A program made the position numbers and the translations under genes. From assembly GCF_030246945.1 (NCBI RefSeq), contig NZ_CP126742.1:2046001-2110000 (forward strand): DNA of 64,000 nt, given 5' to 3'. Origin of the DNA: Microbacterium sp. zg-Y1090 (lineage in GTDB: Bacteria > Actinomycetota > Actinomycetes > Actinomycetales > Microbacteriaceae). The notes under the pieces are model-generated. The model did no database searches and was not told where the DNA came from. It saw nothing but the letters and a program-made list of their open reading frames with translations. Within the stretch, counting starts at the first letter, position 1. Each line of letters opens with the position of its first letter. This document shows positions 18,933-27,337 of the stretch, piece by piece.

Positions 18933-20722
18933 CAGGCGGCGGAGGTGAGGCCGCGCAGACCCTCGACGACGATGGCGGCGAGCTCGCGCGATGCCTGTCG
19001 TGTCTCGGGCTGCAGCTCGCGGAACGAGATCTTGCTGCCTGCGGCGATCTGCGGGTCGTAGGGCACGCGCACGACAGCGCGCACGCGCGTGCGGAAGTGC
19101 GACTCCAGCTCCTCCGGGCGCACGAGGGGGGCGCCTGGACGACTGGCGTTGAGCACCACGACGGCATTGCGCGCGAGGTCGGCGCGGCCGTTGGACTCCA
19201 GCCACGTCAGCGTCTCGGATGCCAGTCGCGCCTCGTCGACGCTCAGGCCGGTCACCACGATGATCGCGTCGGCGAGATCGAGGGTCGACTCCATGACCGA
19301 GTGCACGATGCCGGTGCCGGTGTCGGTGAGGACGACCGAGTAGTAGTGCGCTGCGAACTCGGCGACCGCCTGGTAGTCACGGTCGCTGAACGCCTCGGAC
19401 ACGTGGGGGTCGGTGTCGGAGGCGAGCACGTCCAGGCGCGTCTCGTCACGGGCGACGATGGTCGACAGGTCGTGGTAGCCGGAGATCTCGCCGCGGCGGC
19501 GCACCAGGTCGCGCACCGTCTTGCCGCTGAGGTTGCCGACGCGCTCGGCCAGGGTGCCGCGGTCGGGGTTGGCGTCGACGGCGATGATGCGGTCGTCGCG
19601 CGCGTCTGCCAGCGCCATGCCGAGCAGGGTCGTGATGGTGGTCTTGCCCACACCGCCCTTGCGCGACATCACGGGGACGAACTTCGCACTGCCCTGGAGA
19701 CCGGCGGCGATCCGGCGGTCCAGTTCCTTGCGGCGACGCGCGCGGCGGCCGTCACCGAGATTGATGCGACGACCGGAGATGGAGTAGACGAAGTGCTGCC
19801 AGGCGCCCTCCGGCTCGGGCTTGACCACGTGATGCGGATCGAGCAGACGGTCGGCGGTGAGGAGATCGGCGGACTCGCGGCCCTGCTCGAACTCGCCCAG
19901 TCGGCGCGGGGCGAGCTCCTCGGTCCGGGAGCGGCGACGCTCGGCCAGCCGCGGGTGCAGGTCGTCGTCCGTGGCGGCGGAGTCGCCGGCGGGGCCGAGG
20001 GCGGACTGCGCCTTCGGCTGCGCGACGGATGCCGGGGTGGATGCCGACGGCGCCTGGGTCGCGGTGCGGAGCGAACCGGTGGCCGTGCGCAGGCTGCCGG
20101 TGGTCGTCGGCACGGATCCTGTCGCGGGCTGCGCCGCGAGGGCAGAGGCGGCGGACGCCGCTTCGAGCCCACCCGTGGCCGCCGCCGTCGCCGTCGTCTC
20201 GTCAGCCGGCGATGCGGCATCCCCCGTCTCGTCGGCGGCGGCCTCGTCGGCGGCGACTGCCTCGACGTCGGCCGCCTCGGTCTCGTCGGCAGTGTCGTCC
20301 GTCACGGCAGCGGCGTCGGCGTCATCCGCGTCGGCGTCGTCGCCGTCTTCGTCGGATGCCTCGCCGTCGCGGGAAGCGGTGTCGTCGACCTCTTCGGCGA
20401 ACTCCTCGCCGTCGGCCAACCCGCTCACGACGGGGTGCGCGTCGGTCTCATCGTCGACGGTCACGTCTTCCGCCGCGACGACCTCGACGCCTTCGGTGCC
20501 GAAGTGCACGGGCACGAATCCCTCACCGGGGAAGCTGCTGTCGTCGACGGCCTCGTCGTTCGCGTCGTCGTCATCGTCGGCCAGCTGCGGCAGCACGACA
20601 TCGACCTGCGCTGTCGGGGCACCGAGGATGCCGATGCCGGCCATATCCAGGTTCGCACCGTCGGCGAGAACGCCGTTCTCGGCCTCGTCGTCGTGCATGG
20701 GTTCGTTGCGCTCGGGCGTCAC
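18932..20722 (-). CDS. MinD/ParA-like ATPase with long acidic N-terminal tail
   Basis: 596 residues. The first 250 or so are low-complexity, rich in Ala, Asp, Glu and Thr, with an Asp run and three copies of a GSLRTAT-like heptad. The C-terminal 260 residues form a SIMIBI ATPase: deviant Walker [10 protein letters not shown], switch region [15 protein letters not shown], and [19 protein letters not shown]. This layout resembles the EspI-type and other actinobacterial MinD-like proteins. The usual roles are positioning or assisting a membrane machine, but none can be assigned here. GTG at 20722 has GGAG 8 nt upstream. It is co-translated with def and starts 47 bp after pyc. Confidence 0.8.
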   Translation of the reverse strand: MTPERNEPMHDDEAENGVLADGANLDMAGIGILGAPTAQVDVVLPQLADDDDDANDEAVDDSSFPGEGFVPVHFGTEGVEVVAAEDVTVDDETDAHPVVSGLADGEEFAEEVDDTASRDGEASDEDGDDADADDADAAAVTDDTADETEAADVEAVAADEAAADETGDAASPADETTATAAATGGLEAASAASALAAQPATGSVPTTTGSLRTATGSLRTATQAPSASTPASVAQPKAQSALGPAGDSAATDDDLHPRLAERRRSRTEELAPRRLGEFEQGRESADLLTADRLLDPHHVVKPEPEGAWQHFVYSISGRRINLGDGRRARRRKELDRRIAAGLQGSAKFVPVMSRKGGVGKTTITTLLGMALADARDDRIIAVDANPDRGTLAERVGNLSGKTVRDLVRRRGEISGYHDLSTIVARDETRLDVLASDTDPHVSEAFSDRDYQAVAEFAAHYYSVVLTDTGTGIVHSVMESTLDLADAIIVVTGLSVDEARLASETLTWLESNGRADLARNAVVVLNASRPGAPLVRPEELESHFRTRVRAVVRVPYDPQIAAGSKISFRELQPETRQASRELAAIVVEGLRGLTSAA

Positions 20723-20769
20723 TGCTCACTCCAAGTAGGGTTCGGGCGGCCAGCGCCCATCCCCTCAGG

Positions 20770-23700
20770 CTACTCGGAGGGGCGGACCACGACCAAAAGG
20801 TCTCCGGCCTCCACCTGGGCGGTGCCCGTGATGGCCAGGCGCTCGATCACGCCGTCGACGGGCGAGGTGATCGCGGCCTCCATCTTCATCGCCTCGATGG
20901 AGGCGACCGGCTGGCCGGCCGTGACGGTGTCACCCGCCGCCACCTTGACGGTGACGACGCCCGAGAAGGGGGCTGCCACCTGTCCGGGCTTGGAGGTGTC
21001 GGCCTTCTCCGCCTGCCTGGCCGCGACGTCGATGGCACGGTCGCGGACGAATACCGGCCGCAGCTGTCCGTTGAGGGTGGTCATGACCGTGCGCATGCCC
21101 TTGTCGTCGGCCTCGCCGATCGCCTCGAGGCCGACGTACAGCTGCACGCCGCGCTCGATCTCCACGACGTGCTCGGTGCCCGAAGCCAGCCCGTACAGGT
21201 AGTCGACGGTGTCGAGCGCGCTGAGGTCGCCGTACGTGTCGCGCACCTCCTGGAACGCGCGGGTGGGCGCGGGGAACAGCAGCCGGTTGAGCGTCTGACG
21301 GCGCGTGGCGGCGTCGGCGTCGAGTGCCGCGGCATCCGCGTCGGCGAGATCCACCGCGCCGACCTTGATCTCGCGGCCCTGCAGGACTTTGGTGCGGAAC
21401 GGCTCCGGCCAGCCACCGGGCAGGTCGCCGAGCTCGCCGGCCATGAAGCCCACGACCGAATCGGGCACGTCGTACTTCTGCGGGTTCGCCTCGAAGTCGG
21501 CCGGATCGGCCTTGACCGCCGCCAGGTGCAGGGCCAGGTCACCCACGACCTTCGACGACGGGGTCACCTTCGGCACCCGACCGAGGATCGCATCGGCGGC
21601 CGCATACATGTCCTCGATGAGCTCGAAGTCGTCGGCAAGCCCCAGGGCGATGGCCTGCTGGCGCAGGTTCGACAGCTGCCCACCCGGGATCTCGTGCCGG
21701 TAGACGCGGCCGGTGGGTCCCGGAAGGCCCGACTCGAACGGGCGGTAGAGGGCGCGGACCGCCTCCCAGTAGGGCTCGAGGTCGCTGACGGCGGAGAGAT
21801 CGAGGCCCGTGTCGCGCTCGGTGTTCGCCAGGGCGGCAACGAGGGCCGACAGCGACGGCTGGCTGGTGGTGCCCGACATGGGCGCCGCCGCGGCGTCCAC
21901 GGCATCCGCCCCGGCCGCGCTGGCGGCCAGCAGGGTCGCGAGCTGACCGCCCGCGGTGTCGTGGGTGTGCACGTGCACCGGCTGGTCGAACCGCTCGCGC
22001 AGCGCCGAGACCAGACGGGCGGCGGCGGCGGGACGCAGCAGCCCGGCCATGTCCTTGATGGCGAGGACGTGCGCGCCGGCATCCACCATCTGCTCGGCCA
22101 GCCGCAGGTAGTAGTCGAGGGTGTAGAGGTTCTCGGCGGGGTCGAGCAGGTCGCCCGTGTAGCAGAGGGCCACCTCGGCGACGGCGCTGTCGGTGGCGAG
22201 CACCGCGTCGATGGCCGGTCGCATCTGGCTCACATCGTTGAGCGCGTCGAAGATGCGGAAAATGTCCACGCCGGATGCCGCGGCCTCGCGGACGAAGGCG
22301 TCGGTGACGGCCGTGGGGTACGGGGTGTAGCCGACGGTGTTGCGCCCGCGCAGCAGCATCTGGATCGCGATGTTGGGCAGGGCCGCCCGGAGGGCGTCGA
22401 GCCGCTCCCAGGGGTCTTCGCCGAGGAAGCGCAGCGCCACGTCGTAGGTGGCGCCGCCCCAGGCCTCCACCGACAGCAGCTGCGGGGTGAGGCGGGCGAC
22501 GTACGGCGCGACGGTGACGAGGTCCTTCGTGCGCACCCGCGTCGCGAGCAGCGACTGATGGGCGTCGCGGAACGTCGTCTCGGTGACGGCGAGGGAGGTC
22601 TGATCACGCAGCGACTTCGCGAAACCGGCGGGGCCGAGCTCCAGCAGACGCTGGCGCGAGCCCGCGGGAGCGGGCGTGGCGAGGTCGAGCGCCGGCAGCT
22701 TGGATGCCGGGTCGACGGTGACCGGGTTCGCACCGTTGGGCCGGTTGACGGTGACATCGGCGAGCCAGCCGAGGATCTTCGAGCCGCGATCCTTGGACTC
22801 ACGGCCCTTCGCCAGGTGCGGACGCTCGTCGATGAACGCCGTCGATAGATCGCCCGCGATGAACGCCGGGTCCTCGAGCACGGTCTGCAGGAACGGGATG
22901 TTGGTGGAGACGCCGCGGATGCGGAACTCCGCCAGCGCACGACGGGAGCGCAGGACGGCGGCCCCGAAGTCACGGCCACGGCAGGTGAGCTTGGCGAGCA
23001 TCGAATCGAAGTGCGGGCTGATCTGCGAACCCGCGGCCGTGGTGCCGCCGTCGAGACGGATGCCGGCGCCACCGGGCGAGCGGTAGGTGGTGATCTTGCC
23101 GGTGTCCGGCCGGAAGCCCTGCGAGGGGTCTTCCGTGGTGATGCGGCACTGCAGGGCCGCGCCGCGCAGGTGGATGTCCTGCTGGCGCAGGCCCATGTCC
23201 TCGAGGGTCTCCCCCGCCGCGATGCGCATCTGCGCCTGCACGAGGTCGACGTCGGTGACCTCCTCGGTCACCGTGTGCTCCACCTGGATGCGCGGATTCA
23301 TCTCGATGAAGACGACCTCGCCGGCGCGCGGACCGGCCGTCTCCAGCAGGAACTCCACGGTTCCGGCGTTCTGGTATCCGATCGACTCCGCGAACGCGAT
23401 GGCGTAGCGGTGCAGCGCGTCGCGCACGTCGTCGTCGAGGTTCGGCGCGGGGGCGATCTCGATCACCTTCTGATGGCGACGCTGCACCGAGCAGTCCCGC
23501 TCGAACAGGTGCACCGTGTGTCCGGCCTTGTCGGCGAGGATCTGCACCTCGACGTGGCGCGGGCGCTGCACGGCCTGTTCGAGGAACACCCGGGCGTCAC
23601 CGAAGGCGCTCTCGGCCTCGCGCATCGCCTCGGACAGCGCGGGCGCCAGTTCTTCGGGCCGCTCCACCCGGCGCATGCCGCGGCCGCCGCCCCCGGCAAC

Positions 23701-24177
23701 CGCCTTGACGAAGATCGGGAAGCCGATATCCGCGGCCTGGGCGACGAGCTCATCGACGTCGGCGGAGGCTTCGGTGGAGCGGAGCACCGGAACGCCCGCG
23801 GCGACGGCGTGGTGCTTGGCGGTGACCTTGTTGCCCGCCATCTCGAGGACCTCGGCGGGAGGCCCGATGAAGGTGATGCCCGCCTCGGCGGCGCGAGCGG
23901 CGAGATCGGGGTTCTCCGAGAGGAAGCCGTAGCCGGGGTAGATGGCATCCGCGCCGCACTCGGTGGCCACACGGATGATCTCGTCCACGTCGAGGTACGC
24001 GCGCACCGGGTGGCCCTCCTCGCCGATCCGGTAGGCCTCGTCTGCCTTCAGCCGGTGGAGCGAGTAGCGGTCCTCGTAAGGGAACACCGCGACCGTGCGG
24101 GCGCCGAGTTCGAACGCGGCTCGGAACGCTCTGATGGCGATTTCGCCGCGGTTCGCGACCAGGATCTTTCGGAACAT
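20770..24177 (-). CDS. pyc: Pyruvate carboxylase
   Basis: 1135-residue biotin enzyme that carboxylates pyruvate to oxaloacetate, an anaplerotic step. The biotin carboxylase domain (about 1-450) starts FRKILVANRGEIAIRAFRAA and includes the glycine loop GGGGRGMRRV and EMNPRIQVEHTVTEE. The carboxyltransferase domain (about 530-830) has FRDAHQSLLATRVR and KDMAGLLRP. The biotinyl domain ends the protein with EAMKMEAAI (Lys about 1098). ATG at 24177 follows GAGGTGAGC. A TAGGCT -10 (24248-24243) and a dyad at the predicted start of transcription suggest control, shared with divergent parA. Confidence 0.96.
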   Translation of the reverse strand: MFRKILVANRGEIAIRAFRAAFELGARTVAVFPYEDRYSLHRLKADEAYRIGEEGHPVRAYLDVDEIIRVATECGADAIYPGYGFLSENPDLAARAAEAGITFIGPPAEVLEMAGNKVTAKHHAVAAGVPVLRSTEASADVDELVAQAADIGFPIFVKAVAGGGGRGMRRVERPEELAPALSEAMREAESAFGDARVFLEQAVQRPRHVEVQILADKAGHTVHLFERDCSVQRRHQKVIEIAPAPNLDDDVRDALHRYAIAFAESIGYQNAGTVEFLLETAGPRAGEVVFIEMNPRIQVEHTVTEEVTDVDLVQAQMRIAAGETLEDMGLRQQDIHLRGAALQCRITTEDPSQGFRPDTGKITTYRSPGGAGIRLDGGTTAAGSQISPHFDSMLAKLTCRGRDFGAAVLRSRRALAEFRIRGVSTNIPFLQTVLEDPAFIAGDLSTAFIDERPHLAKGRESKDRGSKILGWLADVTVNRPNGANPVTVDPASKLPALDLATPAPAGSRQRLLELGPAGFAKSLRDQTSLAVTETTFRDAHQSLLATRVRTKDLVTVAPYVARLTPQLLSVEAWGGATYDVALRFLGEDPWERLDALRAALPNIAIQMLLRGRNTVGYTPYPTAVTDAFVREAAASGVDIFRIFDALNDVSQMRPAIDAVLATDSAVAEVALCYTGDLLDPAENLYTLDYYLRLAEQMVDAGAHVLAIKDMAGLLRPAAAARLVSALRERFDQPVHVHTHDTAGGQLATLLAASAAGADAVDAAAAPMSGTTSQPSLSALVAALANTERDTGLDLSAVSDLEPYWEAVRALYRPFESGLPGPTGRVYRHEIPGGQLSNLRQQAIALGLADDFELIEDMYAAADAILGRVPKVTPSSKVVGDLALHLAAVKADPADFEANPQKYDVPDSVVGFMAGELGDLPGGWPEPFRTKVLQGREIKVGAVDLADADAAALDADAATRRQTLNRLLFPAPTRAFQEVRDTYGDLSALDTVDYLYGLASGTEHVVEIERGVQLYVGLEAIGEADDKGMRTVMTTLNGQLRPVFVRDRAIDVAARQAEKADTSKPGQVAAPFSGVVTVKVAAGDTVTAGQPVASIEAMKMEAAITSPVDGVIERLAITGTAQVEAGDLLVVVRPSE

Positions 24178-24229
24178 GCTCACCTCGCGTGGGATGACCG
24201 GGCGTGCGTCACCGAACGCCGGGAGTGCC

Positions 24230-24243
24230 TGAGTGTGCACTCA
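24230..24243. promoter_or_regulatory. Inverted repeat at the pyc transcription start
   Basis: TGAGTG-TG-CACTCA begins at the last base of the pyc -10 hexamer (TAGGCT, 24248-24243) and covers the expected transcription start. A protein bound here would block pyc promoter clearance. It lies 13 bp from the parA -10, so both divergent genes could be affected. Confidence 0.45.
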
Positions 24244-24248
24244 GCCTA
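24243..24248 (-). promoter_or_regulatory. -10 element of pyc
   Basis: TAGGCT on the minus strand, 65 nt before the pyc ATG. It predicts a leader of about 58 nt with a ribosome site GAGGTG. I see no good -35. Confidence 0.45.
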
Positions 24249-24256
24249 GGGGACGG

Positions 24257-24262
24257 TAACGT
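24257..24262 (+). promoter_or_regulatory. Leaderless -10 element of parA
   Basis: TAACGT ends 8 nt before the GTG start of the ParA gene. There is no Shine-Dalgarno sequence. Confidence 0.55.
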
Positions 24263-24270
24263 AGACCTCT

Positions 24271-25080
24271 GTGCACGTACTCTCCGTCAGTTCGCTCAAG
24301 GGCGGGGTCGGCAAGACGACGGTCACGCTAGGGCTCGCATCCGCTGCGTTCGCTCGCGGTGTCCGCACCCTCGTCGTCGACCTCGACCCGCAGTCCGACG
24401 TCTCGACGGGGATGGACATCCAGATCGCCGGCCGTCTCAACGTCGCCGATGTGCTGGCCAACCCGAAGGAGAAGGTCGTCCGTCAGGCGATCACCTCCAG
24501 CGGATGGGCGAAGGCGCACCCCGGCACGATCGACGTGATGATCGGCAGCCCTTCCGCCATCAACTTCGACGGCCCGCACCCGAGCGTGCGCGACGTGTGG
24601 AAGCTCGAAGAGGCGCTCGCGACGATCGAGGCCGACTACGACCTCGTGCTGATCGACTGCGCGCCGTCGCTCAACGCCCTGACCCGCACCGCATGGGCGG
24701 CATCCGACCGTGTGGTCGTCGTGACCGAGCCCGGCCTGTTCTCCGTCGCCGCGGCCGACCGTGCGCTTCGGGCGATCGAGGAGATCCGACGGGGACTGTC
24801 ACCGCGGCTGCAGCCGCTGGGCATCGTCGTGAACCGCGTGCGCCCGCAGTCGATCGAGCACCAGTTCCGCATCAAGGAGCTGCGCGACATGTTCGGCCCG
24901 CTCGTGCTGTCGCCTCAGCTGCCGGAGCGCACGTCGCTGCAGCAGGCCCAGGGCGCCGCGAAGCCGCTGCACATCTGGCCCGGTGACTCCGCGCAGGAGC
25001 TCGCAGCAGATTTCGACGCGCTGCTGGACCGGATCATCCGCACCGGCCGCATTCCCGACCCCGCCGAAGCCCGCGCCTGA
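24271..25080 (+). CDS. ParA-family ATPase (orphan)
   Basis: 269-residue ParA/Soj-type ATPase: deviant Walker [12 protein letters not shown], Walker A' DLDPQSDVSTG, Walker B DLVLIDCAPSLNALT. No ParB gene or parS-like site (16-bp TGTTTCACGTGAAACA type) lies beside it, so it is more like the orphan ParA proteins of actinobacteria (PldP or Rv1708 type) than the chromosomal parAB pair next to oriC. It may position a cargo other than DNA. The GTG start is probably leaderless. A near-perfect hairpin follows the stop by 2 bp. Confidence 0.85.
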   Translation: MHVLSVSSLKGGVGKTTVTLGLASAAFARGVRTLVVDLDPQSDVSTGMDIQIAGRLNVADVLANPKEKVVRQAITSSGWAKAHPGTIDVMIGSPSAINFDGPHPSVRDVWKLEEALATIEADYDLVLIDCAPSLNALTRTAWAASDRVVVVTEPGLFSVAAADRALRAIEEIRRGLSPRLQPLGIVVNRVRPQSIEHQFRIKELRDMFGPLVLSPQLPERTSLQQAQGAAKPLHIWPGDSAQELAADFDALLDRIIRTGRIPDPAEARA

Positions 25081-25082
25081 TC

Positions 25083-25106
25083 GGAACACCCGCGTGCGGG
25101 TATTCC
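25083..25106 (+). terminator. Hairpin after parA
   Basis: GGAACACCCGC and GCGGGTATTCC form an 11-bp stem with one mismatch. It starts 2 bp after the parA stop. There is no U-tract. Confidence 0.5.
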
Positions 25107-25358
25107 GCATGTCGAATGGTTGTTCGGCATGCCGCGTCGATATTCGGCGTCCTGCGTGGCGACCGGGTCGCGCAAGGGAATTTCGCCATGTCTGATCACG
25201 CATTTCTGCGGCCATTGTGACGACCCCCTCGACGTCACGAAGCACGTTTTTGCTGCCGTGTTCTCCGCATGGCGGCGGCGCGTGAAAGAGACGCCGGGCA
25301 ACGATGGTGGCGCGCCGTCGCGCATCGTCGCTCCCCGGAGGGACGACCCGGTCGTGGG
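25107..25358. other. Convergent intergenic gap with lower GC
   Basis: This stretch lies between the ends of parA and the first MerR gene. No credible gene is visible. From 25101 to 25160 it holds three loose direct repeats of TATTCCGCATG/TGTTCGGCATG/TATTCGGCGTC. A GTGACG-N10-CGTCAC dyad lies near 25216. Its T/A-richer composition sets it apart from neighbouring gaps. Confidence 0.4.
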
Positions 25359-25904
25359 TCAGGCGGTGCGCTTGGCGCGGTGTGCGGCGAGCTCGTCCAC
25401 CGAGTCGGGAGACTGCGCGTCGAAGTCGACCAGCGTCGACTCGACCTCGCGCAGAACCTTGCCCACGGCGATGCCGAACACGCCCTGCCCGCGGCTGACG
25501 AGATCGATGACCTCGTCGTTCGACGTGCACAGGTACACCGAAGCACCATCGCTCATGAGCGTGGTCCCGGCGAGATCGCGGATGCCGGCGGCGCGCAGCT
25601 GATCCACCGCGGTGCGGATCTGCTGGAGCGAGATTCCGGTGTCGAGCAGGCGCTTGACGAGCTTCAGCACGAGGATGTCGCGGAAGCCGTAGAGGCGCTG
25701 CGAACCCGATCCCGAGGCCCCACGCACGGTCGGCACCACGAGTTCGGTGCGTGCCCAGTAGTCGAGCTGACGGTACGTGATGCCGGCGGCGCGTGCCGCC
25801 TGCGCTCCTCGATAGCCTGCTTCGTCGTCCATCTGCGGGAGCCCGTCTGTGAACAGGAGGTCGGCGACGAACTGCTGCCCCTCGGCGGCTTTGTCCGCGG
25901 TCAT
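25359..25904 (-). CDS. MerR-family regulator (Rv1830-like)
   Basis: 181-residue transcription regulator. The winged-helix part reads YRGAQAARAAGITYRQLDYW, then SQRLYGFRDILVLKLVKRLL, which is the second MerR regulator of the garA neighbourhood in actinobacteria (Rv1830 type). The C-terminal half has no metal-binding cysteine loop and would sense something else or only oligomerise. ATG at 25904 follows GAGGAG. A promoter with TTGCCG-17 bp-TAGCGT (25966-25938) precedes it, one of the best matches to a housekeeping promoter in the window. Confidence 0.88.
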   Translation of the reverse strand: MTADKAAEGQQFVADLLFTDGLPQMDDEAGYRGAQAARAAGITYRQLDYWARTELVVPTVRGASGSGSQRLYGFRDILVLKLVKRLLDTGISLQQIRTAVDQLRAAGIRDLAGTTLMSDGASVYLCTSNDEVIDLVSRGQGVFGIAVGKVLREVESTLVDFDAQSPDSVDELAAHRAKRTA

Positions 25905-25937
25905 GCGCTCCTCCTCACTGTTCGGGTCGGTGCTTCC

Positions 25938-25966
25938 ACGCTAGATCAGCAAGGGGGCACCGGCAA
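25938..25966 (-). promoter_or_regulatory. Promoter of the Rv1830-like regulator gene
   Basis: On the minus strand: TTGCCG (-35), a 17-bp spacer, then TAGCGT (-10). It predicts a leader of about 27 nt containing GAGGAG. The spacer is the normal 17 bp and not the stretched 19 bp typical of promoters activated by metal-type MerR proteins. Confidence 0.65.
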
Positions 25967-25998
25967 TGACATTCGCCTGTCGGCGGCGGCGTGTCGCG

Positions 25999-26682
25999 CT
26001 ACGGGGTGATGCGCTCGAGCGCGGTCAGCACGAATGCCGTGCGCAGCTCGTCCAGCCGGCGCACGAGCTCGGGCGCCAACTCCCCCGCGCGGGCACGGGC
26101 ATTGGTGTCCGAGCGACGCAGCAGTGGCGCCAGCGCGGTCTCGACCAGCGCGACGTCCCGCTCGGCGTTCTGGCGCAGCGACCGCACGTGACGCGGCTGG
26201 ATGCCGTGATCGGCCAGGCCGGCGAGGGCCCGCAGCAGCGTCAGCGCACGCTCGTCGTAGGTGTCCGCTCCCGGGAGCAGGCCGGCCGTGATCGCGTCGC
26301 CCAGCAGGGCGGGCGCCGCGCCCGCTGCAGCGATGAGTTCATCGCGGCGGTACCGGCGGGGGGTCGCGGTGATCGACTGCGGCACCAGCGCGCCGATGTC
26401 CTGTCCGGCATCGCGCTGATCGAGCACCTCGCGGATGCGCTGCAGCGGCATGTAGTGGTCCCGCTGCAGCGACAGCGCCAAACGCAGCCGCTCCAGGTCG
26501 GCGGGCGAGAACTTGCGGTAACCGGACTCGGTGCGCGTGGGGGTGACGATCCCCTGCACCTCGAGGAAGCGCAGCTTGCTGCTGGTCAGCGACGGGAATT
26601 CGGGCGCCAGTCTCGCGAGGACCTGGCCGATGCTGAGATAACCCGCCGGCGTGGAGCGCCCGCGGGGTGAGGCCTGCGCCAT
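25999..26682 (-). CDS. MerR-family regulator (Rv1828-like)
   Basis: 227-residue protein with an N-terminal MerR-type winged helix (LSIGQVLARLAPEFPSLTSS, then LRFLEVQGIVTPTRTESGYR) and a long helical C-terminus. This is the Rv1828 type, which always follows garA in mycobacteria. ATG at 26682 overlaps the garA stop by one base (TGATG); a TTG one codon earlier is not needed. Co-translation with the FHA protein suggests linked roles. In the family the ligand is unknown. Confidence 0.9.
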   Translation of the reverse strand: MAQASPRGRSTPAGYLSIGQVLARLAPEFPSLTSSKLRFLEVQGIVTPTRTESGYRKFSPADLERLRLALSLQRDHYMPLQRIREVLDQRDAGQDIGALVPQSITATPRRYRRDELIAAAGAAPALLGDAITAGLLPGADTYDERALTLLRALAGLADHGIQPRHVRSLRQNAERDVALVETALAPLLRRSDTNARARAGELAPELVRRLDELRTAFVLTALERITP

Positions 26683-27176
26683 CAAGCGCTCGCCGCGCGG
26701 TCGACCGGGGAGATGAAGAAGTTGAGACGGAACTTGCCGATGCGCACCTCGGCGCCGTCGGTGAGCAGCGCGCGGTCGACACGCTCCCCGTTGACGTAGG
26801 TGCCGTTGAGCGAGCGCTGGTCGACGATCTCGAACGCAAGGCCCGTGCGCGTGATCTCCGCGTGACGGCGCGACACGGTCACGTCGTCGAAGAAGATGTC
26901 CGCTTCGGGGTGACGGCCGATCGTCGCCACGTCGTTGTCGAGCAGGTAGCGAGCGCCGGCAGTGGGTCCCGAACGCACCATCAGCAGCGCGGAACGCGAC
27001 GGCAGGGCCGCAATGGCCTCGAGCTCCGCCGCCGTCAGTTCGCTGCCGAAAGGCACGAACGACAGGTCCGACTCATGGCCGAAGGTCTGCGTGGTGTCCG
27101 ATCCACCCGCGGGCGTGTGAGCGTCCGCCGCGTCGCGGTGAATGCTTCCGTGCTCTGAACGGCTGTTGTGTTCCAC
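26682..27176 (-). CDS. garA: GarA/OdhI-type FHA-domain regulator
   Basis: 164-residue phospho-switch protein. The C-terminal FHA domain (GRHPEADIFFDDVTVSRRHA, then SLNGTYVNGERVD) binds phosphothreonine. The N-terminal tail contains DTTQTF, matching the ETTSVF motif that PknB/PknG-type kinases phosphorylate in GarA and OdhI. In those proteins the unphosphorylated form inhibits 2-oxoglutarate dehydrogenase and glutamate dehydrogenase and stimulates glutamate synthase. The first tail Thr is preceded by Asp here and not Glu. GTG at 27176 follows a perfect AAAGGAGG. It is first in an operon with the Rv1828-like regulator. Confidence 0.92.
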   Translation of the reverse strand: MEHNSRSEHGSIHRDAADAHTPAGGSDTTQTFGHESDLSFVPFGSELTAAELEAIAALPSRSALLMVRSGPTAGARYLLDNDVATIGRHPEADIFFDDVTVSRRHAEITRTGLAFEIVDQRSLNGTYVNGERVDRALLTDGAEVRIGKFRLNFFISPVDRAASA

Positions 27177-27194
27177 GCTTCCTCCTTTGGGCCA

Positions 27195-27200
27195 GCCTAG
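27195..27200 (-). promoter_or_regulatory. -10 element of the garA operon
   Basis: TAGGCT on the minus strand, 18 nt before the GTG. The expected leader is about 12 nt, just enough to hold AAAGGAGG. A possible -35, TGACGC, lies 17 bp upstream. Confidence 0.5.
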
Positions 27201-27303
27201 TGGATGCCGGCGGGCCGCGTCAGCGCGGAAAGCCCCCGAATGCGAGCCGATGGGCGTGTTTCGGCGTGTGTCGCGGCCGGATGCGATGCCGCGCACCCCG
27301 ACG

Positions 27304-27309
27304 TAGCGT
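27304..27309 (+). promoter_or_regulatory. -10 element of the 129-residue hypothetical gene
   Basis: TAGCGT lies 28 nt before the GTG at 27338, allowing a short leader with GAGAGGA. It is divergent from the garA promoter about 100 bp away. Confidence 0.45.
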
Positions 27310-27337
27310 GGCCGCACCCGTTCGAGAGGACCATGCC

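Noticed and set aside
24178..24270. parS or plasmid-type partition site beside the ParA gene.
   Set aside because: No TGTTTCACGTGAAACA-like 16-mer is present. The 14-bp dyad there fits an operator at the pyc promoter better.
25181..25325. A CGHC-type zinc-finger-like peptide in a plus-strand frame after parA.
   Set aside because: No start codon with a ribosome site precedes it in frame, and the frame has no further conserved pattern; treated as chance in an intergenic gap.
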